DNA of 14,241 nt, taken from the NCBI GenBank assembly GCA_008704415.1, contig VXIS01000587.1:1-14241 (forward strand), read 5' to 3'. This DNA comes from Sphaerosporella brunnea. Taxonomy: Eukaryota; Ascomycota; Pezizomycetes; Pezizales; Pyronemataceae. Made by a program: the position numbers and the translations under genes. Within the stretch, counting starts at the first letter, position 1. The number at the start of each line of letters is the position of its first letter. Under the pieces are notes generated by a model. It saw only the letters and a program-made list of their open reading frames with translations, was not told the DNA's origin and did not search any database. Of this stretch, positions 1-8,491 are shown piece after piece.

Positions 1-1
1 G

Positions 2-196
2 CAGGAGTGGTTCGTCGATCGGATATTGGACTCCCGACTGCATGGACGGTGGCGTAAGCTCCAGTATTTGGTCATGTGGACCGGCTATGATCGGCCGAAG
101 TGGGAACCAGCCGAGATGGTCAATGGTCTGGAAGCTATTGATCGCTTCCACGAGGCCTATCCGGACAAGCCGGGGCCTCTGCCGGAAGATGAATGA
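2..196 (+). CDS. 3' end of Ty3/gypsy polyprotein (chromodomain tail), 5' truncated by window
   Basis: The frame is open from the window edge to a TGA at 194-196, giving 64 codons with no internal stop. It contains the residues YLVMWTGY, then W-EPAEMV, then IDRFHEAYP, PGPLP and an acidic end. This order (LV-W-GY, WEP, a final helix with a FH-YP motif, then KPGPLP) is the usual C-terminal chromodomain of fungal gypsy (chromovirus-type) integrases, which is thought to guide insertion to particular chromatin. The stop lies 34 bases before the LTR, with a polypurine tract between, so the 3' end of the element is structurally normal. The rest of pol lies outside the window, so activity cannot be judged. 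Confidence 0.85.
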   Translation, partial: QEWFVDRILDSRLHGRWRKLQYLVMWTGYDRPKWEPAEMVNGLEAIDRFHEAYPDKPGPLPEDE

Positions 197-216
197 GCTT
201 CGCCGGAGCTCAGCCG

Positions 217-229
217 TAGGAGGGGGATA
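217..229 (+). other. Polypurine tract of the gypsy element
   Basis: A purine-rich stretch (TAGGAGGGGGATA) ends one base before the LTR start TGTCACGG at 231. This is where plus-strand DNA synthesis is primed in LTR retrotransposons, and its position between the pol stop and the 3' LTR is as expected. Confidence 0.75.
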
Positions 230-230
230 C

Positions 231-742
231 TGTCACGGCGCAAGTTTGGATGGAGTTTTTCGACTAAGCTACCGGCTTTTACTCTCGATGGAAGCGGCTG
301 GAACTCTGAGATTCAAGACTTCAAAGGATGCTGATTCATTTGCTGTTCTCAGATTTACCCCCCCGTGGATGGTTGTCACGTGGTGAGGTTCGGAAGTGGG
401 GTTGTTTGTGGTGTCGTGATGAGCCTCTGTAGGGAGGCTCAGTGGGGTGGCTCCGAGCCGAGGTTATGTTCGGCTACCACGTGGCGCGGCGCACCGCAGT
501 CACGTGATTGCTATAAGGGGCCTTCGCTTCCGCTTTGTTGTTTGTTTTCCTTTCCTCTTTACTAAATCTTCGTATGTCAATCTGAGTACCTTCGTTCCAA
601 TCTGAACCCTGACCGTGCACGTCGCACCTCTCGTCCTGCCTCCGGATCCTGTCCCGGTCCCTCGTTCCTGAACCAGTCCGATAACCCTCTGTACGCGAGT
701 ACCTTGGGCCCCTCCAGCCTGTTGCCGACCCTCTCCGTTACA
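231..742 (+). mobile_element. 3' LTR of the gypsy element (LTR1, 512 bp)
   Basis: The LTR begins TGTCACGG right after the polypurine tract and ends GTTACA, so it has the standard TG...CA ends. A related LTR at 2550-2901 confirms both ends: the two align at the start (TGTCAYGGYGCRAG), across the core (AGGTTATGTTCGGCTACC) and at the end (CCCTCTCYGTTACA). A TATA-like TATAAG lies at 512-517. Three perfect CACGTG boxes lie upstream at 377-382, 478-483 and 501-506. The 5' LTR is outside the window, so a target duplication (the next five bases are CCCGC) cannot be checked. Confidence 0.88.
501..517 (+). promoter_or_regulatory. LTR core promoter: CACGTG box next to TATA box
   Basis: CACGTG (501-506) lies five bases before TATAAG (512-517) inside LTR1, with further CACGTG boxes at 377-382 and 478-483. 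CACGTG is the palindromic E-box bound by bHLH factors in fungi. Use as a retrotransposon promoter is inferred from position only. Confidence 0.5.
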
Positions 743-1439
743 CCCGCCGCAACACACTCACAGCAAAACAAACACCATGGTCGCTCCCTCTCCAGCGGAA
801 GATGAAATTGAGGCTCTGTAGATAAGAAGATGGCGGGTTGCTGCGGTAATTGCTGCGTGATCTCTGTTTGTCGGTGTAAAATGACCGGGCTGACAAGACA
901 AGGGACCGGGACTACGTTGCTATACCGGGCGCCAGCGTGCCCAGCGAGCAGCTATTTCCTCGGCGTGTTTTTTTCTCAACTTGGTTACCGCTAATTCGGC
1001 TAGATTGCACTCGGCAGGGCGGGAGATGTAATAACAAAGAAGCGAAACCGGCCGCTTCAGGAATCCAGCAGTTCTACTGGGCAATAGTTGGCTCGATCAA
1101 CAGACCATCGACAACAGGGAACTCGATCGCTGTTTCCCAACGCGGGGTATGGACGCTGCAGAGAGTCACAGAGACCTGGAGGTGGCGCGCCAGGCATTGG
1201 GTGAGGGTTAAGACAACTGGAGGTAGATGAATACTCTAGAGAAGGCGCTTTGCCAAAGGGATTTGCTCAACGAAAAGTCGGAACACGTGCTGCTACGGAA
1301 CGATCAAGCAGCGGAAACTCGGAACTATAGGTTTAAACAGCTGAAGTTTGATGCATCTTTCACAGACAGCAAGAGAGGAAAGGCGCTCGACAAAAAGTGG
1401 GAACTATGAGTGAAAACAGCGAAGAAAGCGAAAAACAAG
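743..1439. other. Gap between gypsy LTR and copia gag; no recognisable gene
   Basis: Short open frames occur (937-1230 and 1227-1409, plus strand), but none resembles a known family. A short frame starts at the ATG at 777 just past the LTR (MVAPSPAEDEIEAL, then a stop). It could be the start of a gag if LTR1 were also a 5' LTR, but nothing after it supports this. Part of the stretch before 1440 may be the untranslated leader of the copia element. No copia LTR ends were identified. Confidence 0.4.
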
Positions 1440-1931
1440 ATGGCGATACAATCAGCACTGTTGCTCCAGGGTGACAACTACCCGATGTGGGTGAAAGCTA
1501 TTAACCGTTAGGTTGAGGGACCAGGTCTGTACAACTTCGGATCCGCCCATTGAAAGCGGCCGAAAGGGCCAATCGCTACCTAAGGATCAACAAGTATTTC
1601 AACGAATAAAGACCAGCTGCAATGCAACGATCCTGCGTACCTCAGCTTCTTGTATCGTTATACTGCCGTCCTCCATCAATCCCCGTGGAGATCAACAGCG
1701 AGTACGAGCTCTAATTTGCTCTGGCCTGCACTGCTCCATATTGATAAAATATTAAGAGAATGAGACCTTGAAAAAACCAAACGCCCTATGTGATGCTCTG
1801 GCAGATAAGTATCGAGGGGCTGCAAAACGCAATCCTATGGCGGGACTTACGGCGCTACTGAAAACAAACAGAAGGAGCTTCAACACCATCGCGAAATATC
1901 ACGGTAACCTACTGAAGATCCTCGCATAACT
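1440..1931 (+). pseudogene. Decayed Ty1/copia gag, N-terminal half
   Basis: An ATG at 1440 opens a frame reading LLLQGDNYPMWVKAIN, the classic start of copia Gag (L-x-G-x-N-Y-x-x-W). That frame hits TAG at 1509, then TGA and TAA shortly after, at places where CAG, CGA and CAA codons would be normal. In another frame, roughly 1790-1930, DALADKYRG, LTALLK and YHGNLLKILA resemble the central UBN2-type part of copia Gag (W-x-x-L-x-x-Y, then a leucine-rich helix). The gene is therefore broken by both stops and frameshifts. Gag normally forms the particle that packages retrotransposon RNA. The family call rests on the N-terminal motif; the central part is weaker. Confidence 0.65.
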
Positions 1932-2320
1932 CTATTCGGGTCGGATACAGAATTTTGCACGCTCTGGATAGGGGTATGCATGTCTGCGCGTTGGCTCGTT
2001 GGATACGGCTGATCTATAGGGGGGCTCCTCCCCTATCGGATGAATTCTTCCTTAGCGGCCCCTTATAAGCAGGAAGACCGCCTGGCGTGCGCTCAACCTC
2101 CCAGCGCCGCCATGCCAGTTCATCTGCGCTTCCTACCGACGGCCTGCCTGACAGGCATCTTCCTTGTCACTTGTACCCCACCGTGAGCTCGATGCATTTG
2201 AAACAGTAGGATTATTGGTCAATCCCACGGCAAGCCACCCCGCCTATTGCGCATTTATCCTGAAATCCTCCACTTTGTATCCGAAAGAGTTATGGGAAGT
2301 TCTGCACTAGCGACTACAGC
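1932..2320. other. About 390 bp of non-gag sequence splitting the copia gag
   Basis: In copia Gag the helix ending near 1930 is usually followed within about ten residues by the G-x-x-I-D-D segment, which here appears only near 2330. The intervening DNA has stops in all plus frames. It holds a TATA-like TTATAAG near 2063 and a perfect 7-bp inverted repeat (ATAGGGG...CCCCTAT, 2016-2036). It may be another old insertion, such as a solo LTR. No matching target duplication was found, so this is a description only. Confidence 0.35.
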
Positions 2321-3029
2321 GATGTGCCAAGTGGTCGGAATAGTGATTGACGACAAGCTGTTGGCGATGATCATACATAATGGTCGTCCAGACGATGCGC
2401 ATTGGAGTCACCTGCGGACTGAAATCCTAGATATGATAGATGCCGACGACTGCGGTTTGACAAAGATCCCCAAGCGAATGGACAAATGTCAGAGATCAAT
2501 ACCTGGTCTGAAGGCAGCACCCGCAACGGATGCGGCGATGGATGCCAAGTGTCATGGTGCGAGGTTAGGATAAGGTTTGGTGGCATGGAGTTGCCGCTCT
2601 GTGACGACGCTCTGTATTGCGGTTCTGCCAAGGTTATGTTCGGCTACCGCGTGGTGCAGAGCACCGCGGTCACGTGGGCTGTATCAAAGGGCTCTCGCTT
2701 CCCCTCTGTTTGCTTTCCTTTCATCTTCATTGGACCCCTCGTATTGCATCCTGAATACGTCTCGTTTCCACTCTTTGATTTTGAACCCGTGCGTACCACC
2801 TCCTAGGTCTCGTCTTGGCTCTAGTCTCTGTCTCTGTCCGTCACTCCTCAGTACGTTAGCACCTTAGGCCCGTCCAGTTTGCCCCCACCCTCTCTGTTAC
2901 ACCAAGGATGAAAAAGGAGACGGACTGAGTTGCTGGTACTGCCGCCTGATGGGCCTTTTCAAACGATCGTGTCCAACGAAAAAGGAGGATAAGAGGAGAA
3001 ACCACGAATCTGGGTTTAGAGGCGTCTGA
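2247..3029 (+). pseudogene. Copia gag C-terminal half with degenerate zinc knuckle, split by a solo LTR
   Basis: The frame reads VVGIVIDDKLLAMIIHNGRP from about 2326, matching the G-x-x-I-D-D-x-L-x-x-x-I-L-x-x-L-P part of copia Gag. It stays open to AAMDAK at 2549, where a 352-bp LTR begins. Removing the LTR and one CCAAG duplication continues the same frame into DEKGDGLSCWYC and a CX2CX4-X-X4C motif starting at 2931 (CWYCRLMGLFKRSC). This is a retroviral-type zinc knuckle whose fourth ligand should be His; here it is Leu (CTT instead of CAT or CAC). The frame ends at TGA 3027-3029. The first 26 or so residues after 2247 are probably not gag. Copia Gag uses the knuckle to bind its RNA, so this copy is dead. 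Confidence 0.75.
2550..2901 (+). mobile_element. Solo gypsy LTR (LTR2, 352 bp) with perfect 5-bp TSD
   Basis: The element starts TGTCATGG, ends GTTACA and is flanked on both sides by CCAAG (2545-2549 and 2902-2906). It belongs to the same family as LTR1: both share the start, the core GGTTATGTTCGGCTACC, a CACGTG before the TATA region (2671-2676) and the terminal block. It lacks about 150 bp of the U3 region present in LTR1 and carries many substitutions, so it is an older or variant copy. No internal sequence is left, which is the usual product of recombination between two LTRs. It interrupts the copia gag and is therefore younger than that insertion. Confidence 0.92.
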
Positions 3030-3471
3030 GACCAAGGCGCTAACCAATACAGATGTTCTACTGTTGACATCAGAATGTCATCCACATGCTGCTTCTTGCC
3101 ACATCCCAGTACCGGTTTTCCTAGATCGCGATGATGCGTTGACAGAAACGTTGATGGCGATGGTTCGCAATGCTTACAACAATCTCTACGAACTCAGCGG
3201 AGGAAAGAGGTGGCCTGCTGACGTTCGATATGCGAAACCTAAGCAAGGTGTCGTGGCTCCGGTTGTGGCTGCTTTCGCGGCAGCCATAGCCAGGGAACGA
3301 GCAGAATTCTCCATGCTGAAAGCAGCTGTCGGTAGACAAGGAGCTGATTTCGTTGAAGGGAGAGAGCAGGAACGTCATTTTTTGGCTGAAGCAAAAGAAC
3401 CGGAGACAACGCTGAATTTGCTGATAAGAAAACTTTCTTCGCCGAAAAATTGGGCATCTCTCAAACCCTGA
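3001..3471 (+). pseudogene. Unrecognised open frame after the copia zinc knuckle
   Basis: The frame is open from before 3001 to a TGA at 3469-3471, about 157 codons, with a first ATG at 3064. It differs from the gag frame by one base, so a frameshift between about 2980 and 3027 may join the two. The protein is mixed and helix-rich, with an Ala-rich stretch (VVAAFAAAIARERAEF) and a charged part (EGREQERHF). It shows none of the expected copia protease or integrase motifs (no D-S/T-G, no zinc-binding HHCC). It could be a decayed variable part of the copia polyprotein or an unrelated ORF. I do not recognise it. Confidence 0.35.
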
Positions 3472-3899
3472 GCGGTGTAAACGGACCTGGCTACTGATGT
3501 AAATACCTCTCATACGCGAGGAGGAGGCCACCCCCAGGAGGGAGGTGATGCTGCATCCTGACCAGTCGTTTGTCAACAGCAAGGATCCCTCTGTACCAGC
3601 TCACCTTGCTCCAGATGATAAGGTGGCGGGAAAATACCCAAGTTATCCCACTAATCGTCCTTCTGCGAGTCGCTTTCTAGGAGGGTGATGCGACGAGGAG
3701 GCAACACAGACGAGGAGATCGCAGCGCGCGTGTCACAATCTTGAAAACAATCGACCATATTTCTGGCACTAACTTTTGTACGTTGGTTGGTACCTGAATC
3801 TTCGCCCTCTTCGGCTTTAATGGGGGCGTCGGGGATTCAACGCTTCTGCCCAGACAGCTTACAGGGTGAGGTCGTCACCTTATCAGCCGTGCTGCTGCT
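3472..3899. other. Unassigned stretch between two retroelement remnants
   Basis: No open frame longer than about 50 codons looks real here. There are no clear repeats beyond a short GA-rich patch near 3518-3545. It probably consists of decayed element sequence from either side. Confidence 0.4.
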
Positions 3900-4163
3900 T
3901 CACCTATAGCCTGATGCACCGCAGTGTAGACAGACGTTTTCTTTCTTACACTTCTCAATAAGCGTAGAAGCGATTCCCTTAAGCTTGTCGTCCGAGGACA
4001 ACTTGTCCGACTGACCAATGGCCATGGCTTTTTCTTTCCCCTGTGCTTTGTTCCCTCGTATTCCAACCTCATGGTCGGTGGTCTGAGGTTTCAAAGCCCC
4101 CAAATCGTTACCAACCCGGTGTGCACTGTACCACTGCCGCCCTCCAGGAACCGACCCGCCCAC
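3900..4163 (-). pseudogene. Decayed gypsy-type gag fragment with degenerate zinc knuckle
   Basis: On the minus strand the frame ends KCKKENVCLHCGASGYR followed by TGA (3900-3902). Fungal gypsy Gag proteins commonly end with a lysine- or arginine-rich helix, then x-x-C-L-x-C-G-x-x-G-H and a final Cys. Here the His is Tyr (TAT for CAT or CAC) and a stop replaces the rest, both explainable by C-to-T changes. The preceding part (DKLSSDDKLKGIASTLIEK) fits the charged linker before the knuckle. The N-terminal part is not recognisable. The orientation is opposite to the copia gag, so this is a separate element remnant. Confidence 0.5.
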
Positions 4164-5880
4164 CTTTGCTGCGTCTGTATGTTGTACCGGTGTAAACCAG
4201 GCCGCACGACATCAGCCAAAACCCGCAGATCCGACCGAGACGGTAGGGTCGGGGGTAGGCTTAGGGTTACAATATCTCGATGTGGATGAGTGAGTGCGAA
4301 AGGCCACCGGACATCATCGATCAAACTGGTGCGAATTTGTGAATTCCCGTCACCGGGTTGCCGGCTTCACTGCGGCCTCGCTGCTCATGTTGGCGCGCGG
4401 CATTGCCTAACCGGCAAGAATACACACATCACAGATGTCGATTTGCGCTGTGTGCGTGTAAATCTGCGCAGGTGCACAGCCAAAAGCCCGTAAAGGCGAC
4501 CGTGTAAATCCTGCTGCAACGTGGAAATCGAAAGGTACACAGACATGTCTGCAGCTGGTTGCTCTTCCCTGAGAATTTGGACCCTATTTTTGGGTGCAAC
4601 CCGCACGGACGGACGCGAGAGCAGTGGCGCGGATCCGGGGCTTGGAAGGCGAGCGAGACGAAATCATCCAGACGAAAGAGTCAAGCAATCGAGGGCGAGA
4701 GGTCATCAATTCCACGATACCATACGGGTGGTGGTTGTTGCAGAGTGTGCAAGCCTTTGGGGAGCGCGCATATCGAATTACGGAGAACATCGCACCTTTC
4801 TATGGCCTAACACCAGTCACCACCCCATCTACCCGATTATACGACATGGCGCTATCCAGTAAAACATGGAGTTCCCGAGATAGCGGTCGTAACTGAGAGG
4901 GTGAACCCAGAACTCGGTCGTACATGATCAATCGCAGGCGGTCACGATGGTGGTGATGACGCGCGGCTGCTCACCATCAAATCCTAGCGTGCAATCCTCC
5001 AAAGCATCACATCACCTCGCGAATGCCGGGCTGCAAACATCCAACCGCTGAACGCGAGGACAAACCTACTAGACGTTAAATAAAATGCCGCCTGGATAGG
5101 ATGATGGCCGCGGCCAGAACCAAACCCTGGGCCAGCAGTGCGGGCGGCGTGAGAAACAAGCCCGCCGGCCGGAGCGCAAGCGCCAGCTAGCAATATCGAG
5201 CGTCGACTTTGTGAGGACACAGTTGCAGCATTCCTATTCGCTGCATGGCATGGTACGAATCTTAAGTTACATAAAAACAGCATCGATTCCGGCGCGATTT
5301 AGCGAGGATCCCAGGTACGGCCGAGAGGCCTTGCGCTGACCAACTGTTCCGCTGGTTTGCTCAAGATAAGCTGAGGAGTGCAGTACTGGAGGAGTGGCAA
5401 AATCGCCGGAAATTGGCGATGTGGTGGTCCCGCAATTTCTAGACACTCGGCAACGAGGAAAGCCTGTATGCAGGGAGCGCAGCCTGTGGGTGAGCGGCAT
5501 CCGCCTGAGGCCAGTGGGTCTCGTAGGCAGCCCAAGCGGGCATTAAAGGGCGCTGCTGGACCTCAAGGTGCATAGATACATTTTTGTTGTACCTAGTACC
5601 ATTCACTCGATTGCTCTGTAGACGGGCCATCATTCGCTGTCATCCATTAATTCATATGCCAGAGCTCTGGTGGTGATGGTGCGCTCGCTCGAAGTTGGTA
5701 GTTGTGGGGCGGTGGAAGGTAGTAAGCAGTATTGGGTGGATAGCGGGGTTGCGCGACAGCAACAAGCGACTCGAGGTTTCTATATGACGCAGTCAATTTT
5801 GATTGTGTGTTTTGATTCTACAACATGCCCCATGATTTTCATTACCATCAACCCTGGCCATCAGAACCCCTCCAGTATGC
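4164..5880. other. Long stretch without a recognisable gene
   Basis: Overlapping short ORFs occur on both strands. The longest is plus-strand 4521-4862 (113 codons, with a 100-codon overlapping frame at 4594-4896 containing GERAYRITENIAPFYG). None has recognisable motifs, paired splice sites or family features. No LTR or TIR pair was found. The stretch may be degraded element or intergenic DNA. Confidence 0.4.
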
Positions 5881-5889
5881 TGAAAACTG

Positions 5890-6000
5890 GAGCTGGTGCG
5901 AGCCGCTGCTCCACCCCAACTCGGCTCGTAGAGGACAAAGGATCGGATCGGCTCGTCCCATCAGCTCGAGTTTCTAGTTCGAGCTTCATGTCCATCACTA
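5890..6000. repeat. TCGA/GAGC-rich patch ending in CATCACTA
   Basis: The patch is dense in GGCTCG, CTCGAG and TTCGAGCT motifs and contains an imperfect hairpin (AGCTCGA...TTCGAGCT near 5962-5984). It ends CCATCACTA, whose complement starts TAGTGATGG. A second patch at 7513-7640 starts TAGTGTTGC and has the same motif content, so the two could be ends of related hAT-like elements. No partner end or target duplication was found for either. Confidence 0.35.
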
Positions 6001-6030
6001 TTTAGCGCTGGCGGGCACCGGCTTCCAAAC

Positions 6031-6219
6031 ATGACAGGCAGATTTGACGCACCGTACAACCCATCGTTGCCGGAAGCTCTGCGAGTAGCGTCGCACTATT
6101 ACCGAAATGGTTCCAAACATACCCTCCCCGATGCGCTTTTTCATGTCATGCTCGTGGACAGGGAGCGGTGTGCACAGACTATGGCCCTAGCTGGAAAATC
6201 GCAGGTGGGCTGTCTCTAA
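6031..6219 (+). other. Short unrecognised ORF (62 codons)
   Basis: This ATG-to-stop frame has fairly protein-like composition (ALRVASHYYRNG, DALFHVMLVDRER). It has no known motif and no convincing splice sites; a GTGGGC...ACAG pair at its end would make an intron of only about 25 bases. It may be an exon fragment or chance. Confidence 0.2.
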
Positions 6220-6345
6220 CCTATGACAGGTTTGCGGAACCAGTAGTGTCTACCTGTAGACAGTTATAGCTTCAAACATGCATTACAGAAGCCAAGGGGT
6301 TCCCCAGGAACCACCGCCAATACAGTGGGCGCTGTGCTACAACCT

Positions 6346-6540
6346 CAGTGTTCCGTACGGTCCGTTCGGTCCAATCTTGAGGAATGACAAGGACTGGCGG
6401 TCGTTTTTGGTGCTGCGATCTGGACCTCTTGCAGTCAACTGCAGTTGACCATGTTCACAGTTATCTGGGGTCAACCGCAGTCAACGTCAGTCAACCGTTG
6501 TATGGGCGGTCACCGGAAAAGGAACCGACGAGCTGTGATG
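6346..6540 (+). mobile_element. One end of a hAT-2 family element (copy E), other end not found
   Basis: The stretch starts CAGTGTTCCGTACGG, matching the start of the complete element at 8492 (CAGTGTTCGGTAC). The two stay similar through GGACTGGCRGTC, the GCAGTC-rich region and ACCGYWGTATGGGCG...CACCGGAA. After about 6540 the similarity fades. No right terminal repeat or copy of the preceding eight bases (TACAACCT) was found downstream, so this copy looks truncated. It contains many GCAGTC/GACTGC-type subterminal repeats, a common feature of hAT ends. Confidence 0.65.
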
Positions 6541-7103
6541 GTCTATTTTGCGCTGCTGAAGACGCTCTCAGGCTTGGCAGACATAGCTGGTTATTTAGAT
6601 ACTCAACTGCGCTGCATGCTAGGTCCTTCCAGCGTGGCTCGGTGCGCTCTGCATGCTAAGATTATATGACATTCTGAACAGCGTGCTCATTAAGCAGTGG
6701 ATCATGTTGAAAGGATTCCATGCTCTCACGGCCCAGATCATCACCCGCCCGCCGCTGGTGTGGCTCTCGCCTTCAGCGAGGGAGCTCGGGATCCACTGGT
6801 TCATCTTCGGCAACGACAACTCCACTTTGCCCACGATACCATGTTCTCCAAATATAATTTACTGTGTGCTCCGCTTCCTCCGTCCCATTGGGCTTATCAT
6901 GCCACTTAACGAGACACCAAGTAATCTCCATGGTGCGATCGAGTGCAGCTCATACGATGTAGGCAGGACAGTGATTGGTTAGGCCATAGTATCCCATGAA
7001 AGCAGCGGAAATACATCATGTTAGCTTAGGAGCGGAGCCGCAGGAGCCGTGAATATCTGGTGACGTGAAGTAGCCAGCCGAACGGAGTGATGTGGTTGGA
7101 AAG
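6541..7103. other. Unassigned stretch after copy E
   Basis: There are short ORFs on both strands (for example 6653-6982 plus) with no recognisable motif. No repeats were noticed. Confidence 0.35.
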
Positions 7104-7230
7104 ACAAGCGGTGAGAGAGAGAAGTAGCGGGGAAAACAAGCATGTGGGAAAGAAGAGGGGGGGTAAACAAGCGGCGTGGAAGAGAAGCGACCTGGGGCGA
7201 GAAGCGGCATGGGAGGGATGCGGCCAGAAG
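7104..7230 (+). repeat. Degenerate ~32-bp purine-rich tandem repeat (about 4 units)
   Basis: ACAAGC/AGAAGC unit starts recur at 7104, 7136, 7167 and 7200, a spacing of 31-33 bp. Each is followed by a G/A-rich stretch with AGCGG or GTGGGA. The strand bias makes overlapping Pro/Phe/Ser-rich frames on the minus strand, which I take as a by-product. Confidence 0.45.
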
Positions 7231-7512
7231 AGGAAAGCAGCGTAGGAAACTACGAACCTGTTCAGTACATCCCAAGCGTCATTAATCAAAGTAACTAGAT
7301 GCACACTTGTGTTCTGCGCTTTGGTAAAACACTTTGATGCGCTCCAGATCCGTTAGGAGTTTGTCCATTCCTGGCAACATATCCGTGACGGAACCGTTGC
7401 AAGATATGTTTGGGAGGTGCTTAGTCCAGGTTTTGAAACGCTCCAAAATCTCCACGATACAGCGGACATATTCTCAGTCCTCGGGCATTAAGATCACAGG
7501 AACCGAAGAAAC
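7231..7512. other. Unassigned stretch before the TCGA-rich patch
   Basis: I see no supported gene or repeat here. A plus-strand ORF at 7334-7672 overlaps the repeat patch and has no motifs. Confidence 0.3.
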
Positions 7513-7640
7513 TAGTGTTGCACATGGACCGAGCCGACTCGAGCCAAAAGCTCGAAACTTAATTTCGAGCCGGATCGAAACGGAATTTTTCGAGATCGAG
7601 CTGCCTCGAACAAAACCAGTTCGGGCTCGCTCTGGGCTGG
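7513..7640. repeat. TCGA-rich patch beginning TAGTGTTGC; possible hAT terminus
   Basis: The patch starts TAGTGTTGCACATGG, reminiscent of hAT terminal repeats, and is full of CTCGA/TCGAG motifs. It includes a perfect 8-bp hairpin stem (GCTCGAAA, loop CTTAA, TTTCGAGC) near 7549-7569. Composition matches the patch at 5890-6000. No right end or duplication of the preceding GAAGAAAC was found. Confidence 0.4.
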
Positions 7641-7873
7641 AGGTCGGTCATAGCACGTTTGCACTCCGCTGACATACCGCTGCTGGGTCCAGTGATGAAC
7701 ACATCCCCATCACCCCGTCTCAGCCCTACCTCGCTTCGACCCCTGAACCCGATCTCTCGTCTTAATGCTACCTCCCTCCGTTCCGGTAGATGGTGGTCTG
7801 GAGGCAATAGTTGGTAATATAGCGCGGAGACCACAGAGGGGCAACCACCAACGCGCAATGGGGCCAACAGAAA

Positions 7874-8378
7874 CAGGGCTGCCAATGTACGGGCCGGCCC
7901 GTGGAGCAAACGGGGCCCCACAATGTGACTCAGGCCGGGGCTTGCATCTGGTGCCTCGGATAGGTTCCAGGCGACCCTCTCCAGGTCTGGATGTCTGATA
8001 GCTGCCTGGGGGTGCCGGTTATTCGGGGATTCCTTGGTGCCGATGATGGGGCAACCTCCGAGCGCACCAAGTGATCAAAACCCCGGCATTTGAGGATGGA
8101 TATCAAAGCGGTGCTTGTTGGGGAGAGCAATTGTAGGTTGTTCGGGCCAATGCTGACCTCTTCTTGGTGTTTTTGTGTTCTTCAAACATGGTAGATAGTT
8201 CAGGTGCCGGGCGGGGCCCGCGGGCACGTACATGTCGCGCTCCATCCGGTGCCCGTGGGCACCTGGATCTCGGTCCACGATGTCTGGTCCAAACGGGCCT
8301 CGATTGAAAAAGCCCGTTTGATTCAAATGGGTTCGGAGCGCGCCAAAAGCCGGACTGGCCGGTCAATTGGCAGCCCTG
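7874..8378 (+). mobile_element. Non-autonomous hAT-1 element, copy A (505 bp), complete with 8-bp TSD
   Basis: The element has terminal inverted repeats: it starts CAGGGCTGCCAATG and ends ATTGGCAGCCCTG. It is flanked by perfect 8-bp duplications AACAGAAA (7866-7873 and 8379-8386). Eight-base duplications and CAG-starting inverted repeats are the signature of the hAT superfamily. A perfect palindrome CGGGCCGGCCCG (7890-7901) lies just inside the left end. No transposase is encoded, so it would need a transposase from elsewhere. Copies B and C share the terminal thirds and differ in the middle. Confidence 0.92.
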
Positions 8379-8491
8379 AACAGAAACGGCACGCCATTTG
8401 TGTGAATTACCGGTTGATCTGGGCATCGCCGTTGACGAAGGCACCGTTTAGGAAGGCGGGTCGAGCAAGGTGTCGTCGAGGCAGGCGCTGT

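Noticed and set aside
743..747. CCCGC as target duplication of the gypsy element
   Set aside because: The matching 5' flank lies outside the window and cannot be compared.
2016..2036. ATAGGGG...CCCCTAT hairpin as a transcription terminator
   Set aside because: The context is eukaryotic transposon debris; there is no U-tract and no gene end at this place.
1980..2205. TGCAT...ATGCA-bounded stretch as a second solo LTR
   Set aside because: The flanking five bases differ (GGGTA and TTTGA), and no related LTR is present in the window.
7016..7304. Three overlapping minus-strand Pro/Phe/Ser-rich ORFs
   Set aside because: All three frames are open because the strand is pyrimidine-rich over a degenerate tandem repeat; composition explains them.
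8103..8444. Minus-strand ORF of 113 codons
   Set aside because: It lies almost wholly inside hAT copy A, including its terminal repeat, and copies B and C do not preserve it as a shared protein.
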